IMG/VR virus record: IMGVR_UViG_3300031857_024884 | Coordinates: 62,001-126,000 of that record | Source of the DNA: a virus | Length of the DNA stretch: 64,000 nt | Strand: one strand, 5' to 3' | Shown: piece by piece, positions 35,995 through 43,792 of the stretch | How positions within the stretch are numbered: position 1 is the stretch's first letter | How the letters are laid out: each line of letters begins with the position of its first letter | Notes under the pieces: model-generated | Databases searched by the model: none | The model's input: the letters and a program-made list of their open reading frames with translations, nothing else | Told to the model about the DNA's origin: nothing | Translations under genes and position numbers: made by a program

Positions 35995-35999
35995 ATATT

Positions 36000-36683
36000 A
36001 TGTATGATAATATAATTGTCTTAACTTTTGCGAAAGGAAATTTTATTGATTCGCAAAATAAATTAAAAAATCATTTAGATAGAATTGGTATTAATAAACA
36101 AATTAATTTAACCCAAGATGATTTACCAAAATCATTTTTAGAAGAACATAAAGAAATTCTATTGTATAAAAGGGGATATGGGTATTGCATTTGGAAACCT
36201 TTTATAATATTAAATGAGTTAAATAAAATTGGTAAAGAAGATATACTACTTTATGTTGATTCAACTGATTTACCATTAAAACCTTTTTTTGATTCTATAG
36301 TTGAACATTTTAAAAATAACGATTATTTTTTCGTTAATAGAGGTTATAATCATGGACAGTGGACAAAAAGAGATACTTTTGTATTAATGGAATGTGATAG
36401 TCCCGAATATCATAATTCGGTGCAATTAGAGGCCGGAGTTGTTGGATTAAAAAATAACGATTTTAACGTAAAATTTGTCGAAGAATGGTACGAATTTACC
36501 AAAAATAAAAATATTTTAACTGAAATACAAAACGTGAGTGGACTACCAAATATAAATAATTTCAAAGAACACAGATATGACCAAAGTATTTTGACAAACT
36601 TATTTATCAAAAATAAGTTAAAAAGTATAAATTTTGGAACTGATAAAATAAAATATAATTATTTCCAACCATCAATTTATTAA
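36000..36683 (+). CDS. Putative glycosyltransferase (capsular-polysaccharide type)
   Basis: A 227-residue protein with RGYGYCIWKPFIILNEL (about 58-74), LLYVDSTD (about 84-91, DxD-like), VQLEAGVVGLKN and HRYDQSILTNL (about 193-203). The 'GxGYxxWKP ... DxxD ... RxDQS' set is shared by a group of capsular polysaccharide and phage glycosyltransferases. The substrate is unknown. The start ATG at 36000 follows the previous stop by 5 bp. Confidence 0.62.
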   Translation: MYDNIIVLTFAKGNFIDSQNKLKNHLDRIGINKQINLTQDDLPKSFLEEHKEILLYKRGYGYCIWKPFIILNELNKIGKEDILLYVDSTDLPLKPFFDSIVEHFKNNDYFFVNRGYNHGQWTKRDTFVLMECDSPEYHNSVQLEAGVVGLKNNDFNVKFVEEWYEFTKNKNILTEIQNVSGLPNINNFKEHRYDQSILTNLFIKNKLKSINFGTDKIKYNYFQPSIY

Positions 36684-36686
36684 AAA

Positions 36687-37409
36687 ATGAATTTAATTTT
36701 AGAAAATCAAAAAGAATCTAATTTGGACAAAATATATCAAACATTTATGTCCGAATTTTTAAAAGATGAATTATTGTTAAAACACAGAATCCACATAGAA
36801 AAAAATAATTTAGGATATGGTGAAAGACCGTTTCATACTATGTGGAGGGAACTAATAAAATTACAACCAAAAGAATTCAAATTTTTAGAAATTGGGGTTT
36901 ACAAAGGTCAAGTTCTTAGTCTGATAAAATTGTTATCAGACAATTATGATAAAAAAGTAGAATTTTATGGTGCGTCGCCTTTTGATAGTTCGGGAGATAA
37001 ATTTTCTATTTATGAAAAGACTAATTACGAACAGACAATTAAAGATTTATTTAAATATTTTAATTTGAATTTTGATTCAAATATTAATTTAATTAAAGGG
37101 GACTCGACTAACACCGAAATTAAAACCAAGTTAATTAACATGAAATCTTTTGATATTGTTTATATTGACGGATGTCACGATTACAATTGTGTTATTTCAG
37201 ATATAGAACTCACAAAACAAATTGTAAAAGTTGACGGATTTGTTGTTTTAGACGATTCTTCTTGTTTTAAATCGTTATCTAACGAACCGGGAAGATTTAA
37301 AGGTCATATAGACGTTTGTAATGCGGTTAAAGAAAAATTAGAATCAGATACTGATTTTGTTGAATTAATTTGTGTTGGTCATAATAGAGTTTTTAAAAAA
37401 ATAAAATAA
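36687..37409 (+). CDS. Class I SAM methyltransferase (Methyltransf_24-like)
   Basis: A 240-residue protein. FKFLEIGVYKGQVLSL (about 68-83) is the SAM-binding glycine motif; FDIVYIDGCHDYNCVISDIE (about 153-172) and GFVVLDDSSC (about 181-190) are the conserved acidic and metal-binding parts of cephalosporin-hydroxylase-like and Methyltransf_24 proteins, which O-methylate sugars. The N-terminal helical 60 residues are extra. The location among glycosyltransferases supports methylation of a glycan. Confidence 0.72.
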   Translation: MNLILENQKESNLDKIYQTFMSEFLKDELLLKHRIHIEKNNLGYGERPFHTMWRELIKLQPKEFKFLEIGVYKGQVLSLIKLLSDNYDKKVEFYGASPFDSSGDKFSIYEKTNYEQTIKDLFKYFNLNFDSNINLIKGDSTNTEIKTKLINMKSFDIVYIDGCHDYNCVISDIELTKQIVKVDGFVVLDDSSCFKSLSNEPGRFKGHIDVCNAVKEKLESDTDFVELICVGHNRVFKKIK

Positions 37410-37410
37410 C

Positions 37411-38097
37411 GTGAAATATATATATCCTCATTTAGGTCTTGGAGATTTTTTTATTTGTAACGGTATGCTCCGTAAAATTATTAGAGATGATGAAGAATAT
37501 CTAATTTTTTCCCATAAACAAAACTTAGAAAGTTTAAAATTTATGTTTAGAGATTTAAAAAACATAAATTTTATTTCAGGTTACCAAGACTATGCGACTA
37601 ATGACAATTTTGTGTATGAATACATTTTAAAAAATAAAATACAAAAAGAAGACATTATAAGAATAACTTTAACTAATAAATTTATGTCACATAGCTTCGA
37701 TGAAAATTTTTATTTAAGTAATTCTATTGATTTCAATGAAAGATGGAATAACTTTAAATGTGAAAGAGATTTCAAAAGAGAATTAATTTTTTTTGAAAAA
37801 TTTAATCTTATTAAAAAAGAATATATTTTTGTACATGATGACAATTTTAGGAATTTTAATATTAGAAATGAATTTTTAAAAAATAAAAAAGTTATTAGAC
37901 CTATACCAGAACTTACGAAAAATGTTTTTGACTACTTAACTCTTATTGAGAACGCTAAAGAAATTCATTGTATGGATTCATCATTTAGAATGATGATTGA
38001 CTCTTTCAATTTTGAAAATGAACTATTTTTTCACACATATTGTAGACCTAGTAAAGATTTTGCCAAATCTAAACTTAATTGGAAATTAATAAATTAA
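37411..38097 (+). CDS. Putative GT-B/GT9-like sugar transferase (GTG start)
   Basis: A 228-residue protein starting at GTG, 1 bp after the previous stop. The N-terminus IYPHLGLGDFFICNGMLRKI has the Gly-rich 'GLGD' loop seen in GT9-like and fucosyltransferase-like proteins. The C-terminal FDYLTLIENAKEIHCMDSSF (about 174-193) resembles their 'xxL..A...I..DSS' donor-binding region. At 228 residues it is short for a GT-B enzyme (usually over 300), so it may be a reduced member or not an active transferase. Confidence 0.5.
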   Translation: MKYIYPHLGLGDFFICNGMLRKIIRDDEEYLIFSHKQNLESLKFMFRDLKNINFISGYQDYATNDNFVYEYILKNKIQKEDIIRITLTNKFMSHSFDENFYLSNSIDFNERWNNFKCERDFKRELIFFEKFNLIKKEYIFVHDDNFRNFNIRNEFLKNKKVIRPIPELTKNVFDYLTLIENAKEIHCMDSSFRMMIDSFNFENELFFHTYCRPSKDFAKSKLNWKLIN

Positions 38098-38101
38098 AAA
38101 A

Positions 38102-38722
38102 ATGTTAGAAAATTATAAAGAATTACCCAACGGTGTTATTAAACAATCGGTAATAAACAAAAGAAAATACGACACGGAATATATTGAGAGGAGTTATAAT
38201 ACATATGGTGAATTGGGTGTTAGAATGTCCTATTTAAGATATGGTTTTATTATAGGGAGTATTGGACATATTCCAAATTCAATACTTGATGTCGGTTATG
38301 GAAATGGTGATTTTTTATCTGTTTGTAAAAACACGATAAACAAATGTTACGGTTATGATATATCAGGATATAAATTACCTGAAGGATGTTTACTATCTGA
38401 ATCTATAGAAATTGAGGTAGATGTTGTAACTTTTTTTGACTCTTTAGAACATTTTGAAGATATATCATTTGTAAAAAAATTAAAAACTAAGTATGTTGTT
38501 ATTTCGGTTCCTTGGTGTCATAATTTTTCAGATGAATGGTTTTCTAAATGGAGACACCTTAGGCCGAATGAACATTTATTTCATTTTTCTGAAAAATCAT
38601 TAATAAATTTTATGAATGAAAATGAATATGAACTTATTAATTATAATAATATTGAAGACATTATAAGAAAAAATACTAACAATGATAAAAACATATTAAC
38701 CGCGGTTTTTAAAAAAAAATAA
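38102..38722 (+). CDS. Class I SAM methyltransferase (Methyltransf_23-like)
   Basis: A 206-residue protein with motif I SILDVGYGNGDFLSVC (about 60-75), VVTFFDSLEHFED (about 113-125) as the post-II/III motif, VVISVPWCHNF, and the C-terminal HLRPNEHLFHFSEKSL typical of Methyltransf_23 enzymes that modify small molecules and sugars. It sits between other putative transferases. Substrate unknown. Confidence 0.72.
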   Translation: MLENYKELPNGVIKQSVINKRKYDTEYIERSYNTYGELGVRMSYLRYGFIIGSIGHIPNSILDVGYGNGDFLSVCKNTINKCYGYDISGYKLPEGCLLSESIEIEVDVVTFFDSLEHFEDISFVKKLKTKYVVISVPWCHNFSDEWFSKWRHLRPNEHLFHFSEKSLINFMNENEYELINYNNIEDIIRKNTNNDKNILTAVFKKK

Positions 38723-38723
38723 A

Positions 38724-39323
38724 ATGGGCACACTTAAAATATTTGATTTGAATCAATACAAAATTAAAAACAATCTATCTGTCTTTGTAGAAACGGGTAC
38801 TTATATGGGAGACAGTTTAGATTACGCATCATCATTTGGGTTTGAGGATATGTATAGTATCGAATTATTGGATAAATTTTACAATCTTTGCACCCAAAGG
38901 TTTAGTAAGAATCGCCAAATAAAATTAATAAAAAATAACTCCATTGATGGATTAATAGAATTATTACCTCAACTAACAAAAAAAAATTGTTTGTTTTGGT
39001 TAGATGCTCATTTACCTGATTTTTATGACAATAGTTTTGGTAATGATTATTTAAATAATAAAGAAATTTTTATACCTTTAGAGAAAGAATTAAGAATTAT
39101 AAAAGAAAGTAAAAATATTGAGAATGATGTTTTCATTATTGATGATTTAAGGATTTATGAGAAAGGAAATTACCAATCTGGAAATTGGGATGGGGTTTTA
39201 AAAAACGAGAAGACTTCTTCAGGTGTTAATTTTATTTACGATATATTATCAGATACACACACTATAGTTAAAGACTATAGGCATGAAGGATATATAATTT
39301 GCCAACCAAAAAAAAATTTATGA
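38724..39323 (+). CDS. Methyltransferase-like protein (Rossmann fold)
   Basis: A 199-residue protein: LSVFVETGTYMGDSLDYASS (about 18-37) is a degenerate SAM-binding motif, YSIELLDKFY follows with the acidic ribose-binding Glu, and LFWLDAHLPDFYD (about 92-104) and VFIIDDLRIY (about 137-146) are the later strands. The family occurs near sugar-modifying genes in bacteria and phages. The stop overlaps the next start by 4 bp (ATGA at 39320-39323). Confidence 0.65.
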   Translation: MGTLKIFDLNQYKIKNNLSVFVETGTYMGDSLDYASSFGFEDMYSIELLDKFYNLCTQRFSKNRQIKLIKNNSIDGLIELLPQLTKKNCLFWLDAHLPDFYDNSFGNDYLNNKEIFIPLEKELRIIKESKNIENDVFIIDDLRIYEKGNYQSGNWDGVLKNEKTSSGVNFIYDILSDTHTIVKDYRHEGYIICQPKKNL

Positions 39324-39814
39324 TAAAAACTATAGAATATAAGGGGAATATATACCCCATTTTTCAATCTCAAGGAAACGCATCGCAATATGCAATACCA
39401 TTTGCAAAACAAGTTTGTTATGGTGAAGGATATGATATTGGTTGTATGAAAAAAGAATGGTCGTTTCCAAACTCAATACCAATAGATTTGAGTTTTAATG
39501 ACGGATTTCACGCTTTGAACTTACCTAAAAAGAATGTTGACTATATATTTTCAAGTCATTGTTTAGAACATATTAACGATTGGGTTAGTGTTATGAATTA
39601 TTGGTATGATAATTTAAAAGAAGGTGGAGTTCTTTTTTTGTATCTACCTGATTACTCTCAAGTATATTGGAGACCTTGGAATAACTTGAAACATAAAAAT
39701 GTATTCACTCCCCAAATTATTTATGATTATATGTTAGATAGAGGTTATAAAAACATATTTAAATCAGGGATTGATTTAAATAATTCTTTCATGATTTTTG
39801 GAGAAAAAATATAA
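39320..39814 (+). CDS. Methyltransferase-like protein (Methyltransf_11-like)
   Basis: A 165-codon gene. The ATG at 39320 is chosen because it overlaps the previous stop as ATGA; a TTG 21 bp upstream is an alternative. The Gly-rich motif I is short and degenerate (YGEGYDIGCMKKEW), while DYIFSSHCLEHINDW (about 73-87) and LKEGGVLFLYLPDYSQVYW are good methyltransferase motifs of the Methyltransf_11 class. It is the last of four methyltransferase-like genes. Five bases later begins a sulfotransferase gene fragment. Confidence 0.65.
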   Translation: MIKTIEYKGNIYPIFQSQGNASQYAIPFAKQVCYGEGYDIGCMKKEWSFPNSIPIDLSFNDGFHALNLPKKNVDYIFSSHCLEHINDWVSVMNYWYDNLKEGGVLFLYLPDYSQVYWRPWNNLKHKNVFTPQIIYDYMLDRGYKNIFKSGIDLNNSFMIFGEKI

Positions 39815-39819
39815 AATAA

Positions 39820-39864
39820 ATGCCAATTTTTAATAACGAAATAACATTTAATTTAAGGTTATAA
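39820..39864 (+). pseudogene. 5' fragment of a sulfotransferase gene
   Basis: An ATG at 39820 opens a 14-residue frame, MPIFNNEITFNLRL, then stop. Its first 31 bases match the first 31 bases of the sulfotransferase gene at 40759 with two mismatches (MPIFNDEITF there). The fragment lies 5 bp after the methyltransferase stop, exactly where a full gene would start. It is best explained as the 5' end left or duplicated when the segment with the SDR gene (39868-40662) was inserted. Confidence 0.7.
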
Positions 39865-39867
39865 AAC

Positions 39868-40662
39868 ATGAATAACTTAGTTATAGGAAACACATCTCAA
39901 CTATCTTATTATTTCGCTGATAACTATAGAAAAGTTTCCGGTAGAAACTTTAATTTTCAAGAATATGAAAATTCAAAATGGGATAGGGTTTTTATTTGTA
40001 TTGGCGAATCTAAAAAATTCATAGAAAATATAAATGAATATTATGAAGTTAATTTTACAATTACGTTAGAATTTATTGAATTCTTCATAATAAGAGCAAA
40101 TAAAGTAATTATTTATTCTACATGCGAACTTTGGAATAAAAATTCAGGTCAAATAAATTTGTCAACCCCTTTTAATTTTTACAATACCCCTTATATAGAA
40201 TCCAAATATAAAATTACTAAACATATCATTGATAATGGTAGTAGATACTCAAACGTAATAATATTATTTCCATTCAATTTCAATTCTATATATAGAGATA
40301 AGAATTTTTTATTTGGTAAAATATTCAATTCAATTATAAATAAAGAAACTATTGAAATTGGAGATACTTATTTTTATAGAGATATTATTCATCCTAAATT
40401 TGTTGTTAAAGAATCAATTAATTGCGAATCTCACAAAATTATTGGGTCAGGAAGATTAACGTTTGTAAATGATTTTATAAGAAATTTATACTCTAATTAT
40501 AATATGAATTATAAGGAATTTGTAAAAGAAGATAAAAAATTATTTAAAGAATACGAAAGGTTTGAAGAGTATTATCTTAAAAGTGAATTTTGTTTATATT
40601 ATTATAACGATTTATTAAATGACACTATAAATGATATTAATTTAAAATTAATTGATGATTAA
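39868..40662 (+). CDS. Extended-SDR NAD(P)-dependent epimerase/dehydratase-like protein
   Basis: A 264-residue protein of the nucleotide-sugar epimerase/dehydratase (extended SDR) type. The N-terminus NLVIGNTSQLSYYF is a degenerate dinucleotide-binding loop. VIIYSTCELWN (about 80-90) supplies the Ser/Thr, and YIESKYKITKHI holds the catalytic YxxxK (Y109, K113). FYRDIIHPKFVVKE resembles the region before the substrate loop. It probably alters a nucleotide sugar for the nearby transferases. It is flanked by a 31-bp direct repeat, suggesting insertion. Confidence 0.7.
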   Translation: MNNLVIGNTSQLSYYFADNYRKVSGRNFNFQEYENSKWDRVFICIGESKKFIENINEYYEVNFTITLEFIEFFIIRANKVIIYSTCELWNKNSGQINLSTPFNFYNTPYIESKYKITKHIIDNGSRYSNVIILFPFNFNSIYRDKNFLFGKIFNSIINKETIEIGDTYFYRDIIHPKFVVKESINCESHKIIGSGRLTFVNDFIRNLYSNYNMNYKEFVKEDKKLFKEYERFEEYYLKSEFCLYYYNDLLNDTINDINLKLIDD

Positions 40663-40758
40663 TAAGAATTCCCAAAATCACATCTCTAATTTAGAGGATA
40701 TACATATCATATATGGTTATAAAGATACCACAATAAATTTATAATTTTTTTTTGACTG

Positions 40759-40789
40759 ATGCCGATTTTTAATGACGAAATAACATTTA
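40759..40789. repeat. 31-bp direct repeat flanking the SDR gene
   Basis: Bases 40759-40789 and 39820-39850 differ at two positions. Both start at an ATG and together bracket a 908-bp segment containing the SDR gene. This looks like the trace of an insertion or of a recombination event between related gene starts. Confidence 0.75.
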
Positions 40790-41328
40790 TCCATATTCCA
40801 AAAACAGGTGGAGATTCTATTGAGAAATTTGTTAAGGATAACGGATATGATGTGAAATTTCGTTCTGTTAGAAAACAAGGTTATATAAATGGTCATAGTC
40901 CTCAACACTGTACCTATAGAGAACTTAAAGAGATGGGATTATTAACTAATAAAATTTTTACTGTAATTAGACCAAATATTGATAGAGTTATTTCAGAATA
41001 TTTTTATTTAAGAAAATATTCTAATGGTTTAGAACAATACGTTGAAAATTTTGACATTTTTTTAAATTATTTTTTAGATAAAAAAAATTCATTGATTTTC
41101 GATAATCACAATTTACACTATAAAGAATTTATTATTGGTGAAAACGGTGAAATTAGTAAAGATATTAAGATATTTAATTTCTTTGACGTTAAATCGATTG
41201 AGGAATATCTTGGTATGACTGGACTTTCAAATTTTCATTCTCTTAAACCTGATAATGAAAGGTATGAATTTAAATTAACTGAAGAACAAAAAAATAAAAT
41301 AAATAGATTTTATGATGAAAATAGTTAA
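40759..41328 (+). CDS. Sulfotransferase-like protein
   Basis: A 189-residue protein. FIHIPKTGGDSIEKFV (about 10-25) is the 5'-phosphosulfate-binding loop of PAPS-dependent sulfotransferases. TVIRPNIDRVISEYFYL (about 68-84) corresponds to the 3'-phosphate-binding region, though the canonical RNP is replaced by RPN. The C-terminus ends in FKLTEEQKNKINRFYDENS, like the last helix of Sulfotransfer_2 proteins. It would transfer sulfate from PAPS to a sugar hydroxyl. It lies upstream of the APS kinase gene that could supply PAPS. Gene overlap with the next frame is 17 bp. Confidence 0.75.
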   Translation: MPIFNDEITFIHIPKTGGDSIEKFVKDNGYDVKFRSVRKQGYINGHSPQHCTYRELKEMGLLTNKIFTVIRPNIDRVISEYFYLRKYSNGLEQYVENFDIFLNYFLDKKNSLIFDNHNLHYKEFIIGENGEISKDIKIFNFFDVKSIEEYLGMTGLSNFHSLKPDNERYEFKLTEEQKNKINRFYDENS

Positions 41329-41524
41329 TATACATATACCAAAAACAACGGGAGTATCTTTTTCCCACTCGTTAAAAGTTTTAAATTTAAATGTTAATAA
41401 CAAAAACAAATTTTATAGCGTGGATGATGTTTTATTAAAAAAAATAATTGATTTTCACGATGAAGATTATTCATTATATAATGAAATATTAAAAATATCA
41501 AATAATAGAAAAAATGATTATTAA
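41312..41524 (+). pseudogene. Internally deleted sulfotransferase gene
   Basis: A 70-residue frame with ATGs at 41312 and 41315. The start (IVNIHIPKTTGVSFSHSL) is a sulfotransferase 5'-phosphosulfate loop, and the end (IDFHDEDYSLYNEILKI) is the typical C-terminal helix of the same family. The roughly 100-150 residues between, including the 3'-phosphate-binding region, are missing. It still overlaps both neighbours, so it may be translated, but it can hardly be active. It is best read as a decayed third sulfotransferase copy. Confidence 0.6.
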
Positions 41525-42116
41525 TCATAATAAAAAATATGTGTTTGTTCATATACATAAAACAGCCGGAACATCTATAAGTATAAATATGTTAAAGTCA
41601 GGGGGGATAAAATATAAAAACAAACATTCATTTATAACTGAATTAGAAAATGAATATAAAAATTATTTTAAATTTTCTTTTGTTAGGAATCCTTGGGATA
41701 GATTAGTTTCTTGGTATAACATGTTTTTGAATTTAAAGGTTTCCAACGACTTTTCAAAATATGTTTTAAACAATTCAAAAAATTTTAGTGAATTTTTAAA
41801 TCTTACAGAAATTATTGTAGAAAAAATCGGACATGACAATCCAAATGGAGAGTATTACCCAAAATCAATATCATTTAATCAACTTGATTATCTCACAAAC
41901 AAAGAAGGAAATATAAATGTTGACTTCATTGGTAGGTACGAAAATATTAATGATGATTATAGAAACATTTCAACCAAACTAAATATTAGTTTAGACTTAG
42001 AGTGTAGGAATAAATTTAACCACGACCATTATAGAACTTACTATAGCGACTCAGATGCCGAAAAAGTTTATCATATGTATAAAAGAGATATTGATTATTT
42101 TGGATATGAGTTCTAA
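41514..42116 (+). CDS. Sulfotransferase (Sulfotransfer_2 type)
   Basis: A 200-residue protein with both PAPS sites intact: VFVHIHKTAGTSISINML (about 10-27) as the 5'-phosphosulfate loop and FSFVRNPWDRLVSWYNMF (about 54-71) as the 3'-phosphate-binding motif. FIGRYENINDDY (about 143-154) is the conserved central motif of the family, and the C-terminus is YSDSDAEKVYHMYKRDIDYF, typical of Golgi-type and bacterial carbohydrate sulfotransferases. It transfers sulfate from PAPS to a glycan. It lies 9 bp before the APS kinase gene. Confidence 0.88.
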   Translation: MIINHNKKYVFVHIHKTAGTSISINMLKSGGIKYKNKHSFITELENEYKNYFKFSFVRNPWDRLVSWYNMFLNLKVSNDFSKYVLNNSKNFSEFLNLTEIIVEKIGHDNPNGEYYPKSISFNQLDYLTNKEGNINVDFIGRYENINDDYRNISTKLNISLDLECRNKFNHDHYRTYYSDSDAEKVYHMYKRDIDYFGYEF

Positions 42117-42125
42117 TATTATTTA

Positions 42126-42707
42126 ATGGAAAATATATTTAAACAAACGTTATTAATTTCTAAATCGGATAGAGAAAAATTATTAAATCAAAAATCATTT
42201 GTTGTTTGGTTGACTGGTTTATCTGGCAGTGGTAAATCAACCATTGCAAATCAATTATCAATTTTATTACATGAAAAAGGAAAACTATCTTATATTTTAG
42301 ATGGTGATAATATTAGGTTAGGGATAAATAAAGATTTGGGGTTTTCAGATTCTGATAGAAAAGAAAACATTAGAAGAATTGCCGAAATTTCTAAATTAAT
42401 GAACGATGCCGGACTTATAGTTATAACCGCATTTATATCTCCATTTATTAATGAAAGAGAAGAATCCAAAAAAATAATTGGTGAAGAAAATTTTATAGAA
42501 GTTTTTGTAGATACTCCTTTAGATGTTTGTGAAAATAGAGACCCTAAAGGTCTTTATAAAAAGGCAAGGGCGGGTCAAATTAAAATGTTTACTGGTATTG
42601 ATTCTCCTTATGAAGAACCAATAAATCCAAGAATAAGAGTTAAAACTAAATCACACTCAATTGACGATTGCACACATTTTATTTATGATAAATTAAACTT
42701 GAAATAA
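42126..42707 (+). CDS. cysC: Adenylylsulfate (APS) kinase
   Basis: A 193-residue protein with WLTGLSGSGKSTIANQL (P-loop 31-38), LDGDNIRLGI (about 58-67), ISPF (104-107), DPKGLYKKARAG (139-150) and FTGIDSPYEEP (155-165). These are all hallmark motifs of CysC. It phosphorylates adenylylsulfate to PAPS, the universal sulfate donor. No ATP sulfurylase is in the window, so APS would come from the host. Its neighbours are two sulfotransferases and a DUF2061 protein, so the product is probably used for sulfation rather than sulfur assimilation. Confidence 0.95.
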   Translation: MENIFKQTLLISKSDREKLLNQKSFVVWLTGLSGSGKSTIANQLSILLHEKGKLSYILDGDNIRLGINKDLGFSDSDRKENIRRIAEISKLMNDAGLIVITAFISPFINEREESKKIIGEENFIEVFVDTPLDVCENRDPKGLYKKARAGQIKMFTGIDSPYEEPINPRIRVKTKSHSIDDCTHFIYDKLNLK

Positions 42708-42710
42708 TAA

Positions 42711-43142
42711 ATGGAAAATAAAATATATCAAATTAGATACAATACTAATTCAACTAAAGATAATGAAAGATGGAGATTACTTGAAAATGGTAACGAAATT
42801 TTAGTTTCTGACGTTATTATTGATGGAAATACGTACACTACAAAAGATTGGATTCTGGAAATAAATGATTATAAATGGCATATCAGTTGTAAAGGTGTTC
42901 TAAAATTAGAAAATAATGTTGCACATATTAAGACTGAAAAAAAAGAAAATACTATAGCAAGACATTTAGCAAAAACAATAACTTGGAGAATTGTTGGTAC
43001 TATTGATACGACATTAATAAGTTGGTTACTTACAGGTAATTTAAAAATAGGTTTAGCAATAGGAGGAACTGAGGTCATAACTAAAATGATTTTGTATTTT
43101 ATACACGAAAGAGTTTGGTATAAATTTGTTAAAACTAAATAA
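42711..43142 (+). CDS. DUF2061 membrane protein with N-terminal phage module
   Basis: A 143-residue protein. Residues 1-78 form a soluble module with YNTNSTKDNERWRLLENGNE and NDYKWHISCKGVLKL. Residues about 84-140 are DUF2061: ARHLAKTITWRIVGTIDTTL, then TGNLKIGLAIGGTEVITKMI and YFIHERVWYKF, with two likely membrane-spanning segments. From memory, DUF2061 genes often lie next to or are fused with APS kinase in bacteria, which points to a role in sulfate activation or transport. It starts 3 bp after cysC and overlaps the next gene by 1 bp. The molecular function is not known. Confidence 0.8.
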   Translation: MENKIYQIRYNTNSTKDNERWRLLENGNEILVSDVIIDGNTYTTKDWILEINDYKWHISCKGVLKLENNVAHIKTEKKENTIARHLAKTITWRIVGTIDTTLISWLLTGNLKIGLAIGGTEVITKMILYFIHERVWYKFVKTK

Positions 43143-43792
43143 TGTTAAATATTGTAACTGCACTATATAGATTTGAAAATTTAGAAACAATTTATAATTC
43201 TATTTTAATTAATGAAGACATCACTTGGCATATTTCTAAGTCAAATAAGAGAGAAGATATTGATTTAGAATTTATTAAAAATGACAAAAGAGTTAGATTA
43301 TACAATGTTGATTGTGAAGATACTGATGAAGTATCAAAAATAAATTACGCTCTATCAAAAATAAATAATGGTTATTTTTGTATATTAGATGACGATACTT
43401 TATTACATGAAAACATGTATATAAAGTATAAAGAATGTGAAGAAAATAATTTTAAAGGTATGTTAATTGGGGAGCAAATTAATCCTGACGGAAGATTAAG
43501 ATTAATTGCAAGTCCCCCAAAATTTAATTTTATTGATACCGGAAATGTGTTATCTCATTATGAATGTTTAAAAGAATGTAAAAAGCCAAATTTCTACCTT
43601 GAAGGGGTGAATAGAGAAGATTTTCTTTTTTGGAATTCAGTATATGAATTCTATGATAAAAAATGTGCAATATGGAATAACACTATTTCATATTATAATA
43701 AAATTTCTAAAGACGATAGATGGAAAAAAGAAATAAATAATAAAGAAGTTTTTAAAAAAATAAATAATTTAAAAAATAAACAAAAACTATAA
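43142..43792 (+). CDS. Putative GT-A glycosyltransferase
   Basis: A 216-residue protein: LNIVTALYRFENLETIYNSI at the start, NGYFCILDDDTLLHENMY (about 78-95) with the DDD metal/nucleotide motif of GT43-like and GT2-like enzymes, MLIGEQINPDGRLRLIA, and FIDTGNVLSHYECL (about 129-142) with YLEGVNREDFLFWNSV as the acceptor region. The Lys/Asn-rich C-terminal tail is disordered in appearance. It probably acts on the same glycan as the nearby sulfotransferases. Confidence 0.65.
   Translation: MLNIVTALYRFENLETIYNSILINEDITWHISKSNKREDIDLEFIKNDKRVRLYNVDCEDTDEVSKINYALSKINNGYFCILDDDTLLHENMYIKYKECEENNFKGMLIGEQINPDGRLRLIASPPKFNFIDTGNVLSHYECLKECKKPNFYLEGVNREDFLFWNSVYEFYDKKCAIWNNTISYYNKISKDDRWKKEINNKEVFKKINNLKNKQKL

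Noticed and set aside
40663-40758. Possible small RNA or terminator in the gap before the sulfotransferase gene
   Set aside because: The only palindrome (CTCTAA/TTAGAG) has almost no loop and no T-run directly after it; nothing else is conserved.
42126-42707. Reading cysC as an auxiliary gene for sulfur assimilation
   Set aside because: No reductase or ATP sulfurylase gene is present in the window, while PAPS-using sulfotransferases are adjacent. Assimilation stays possible if other genes lie outside the window.
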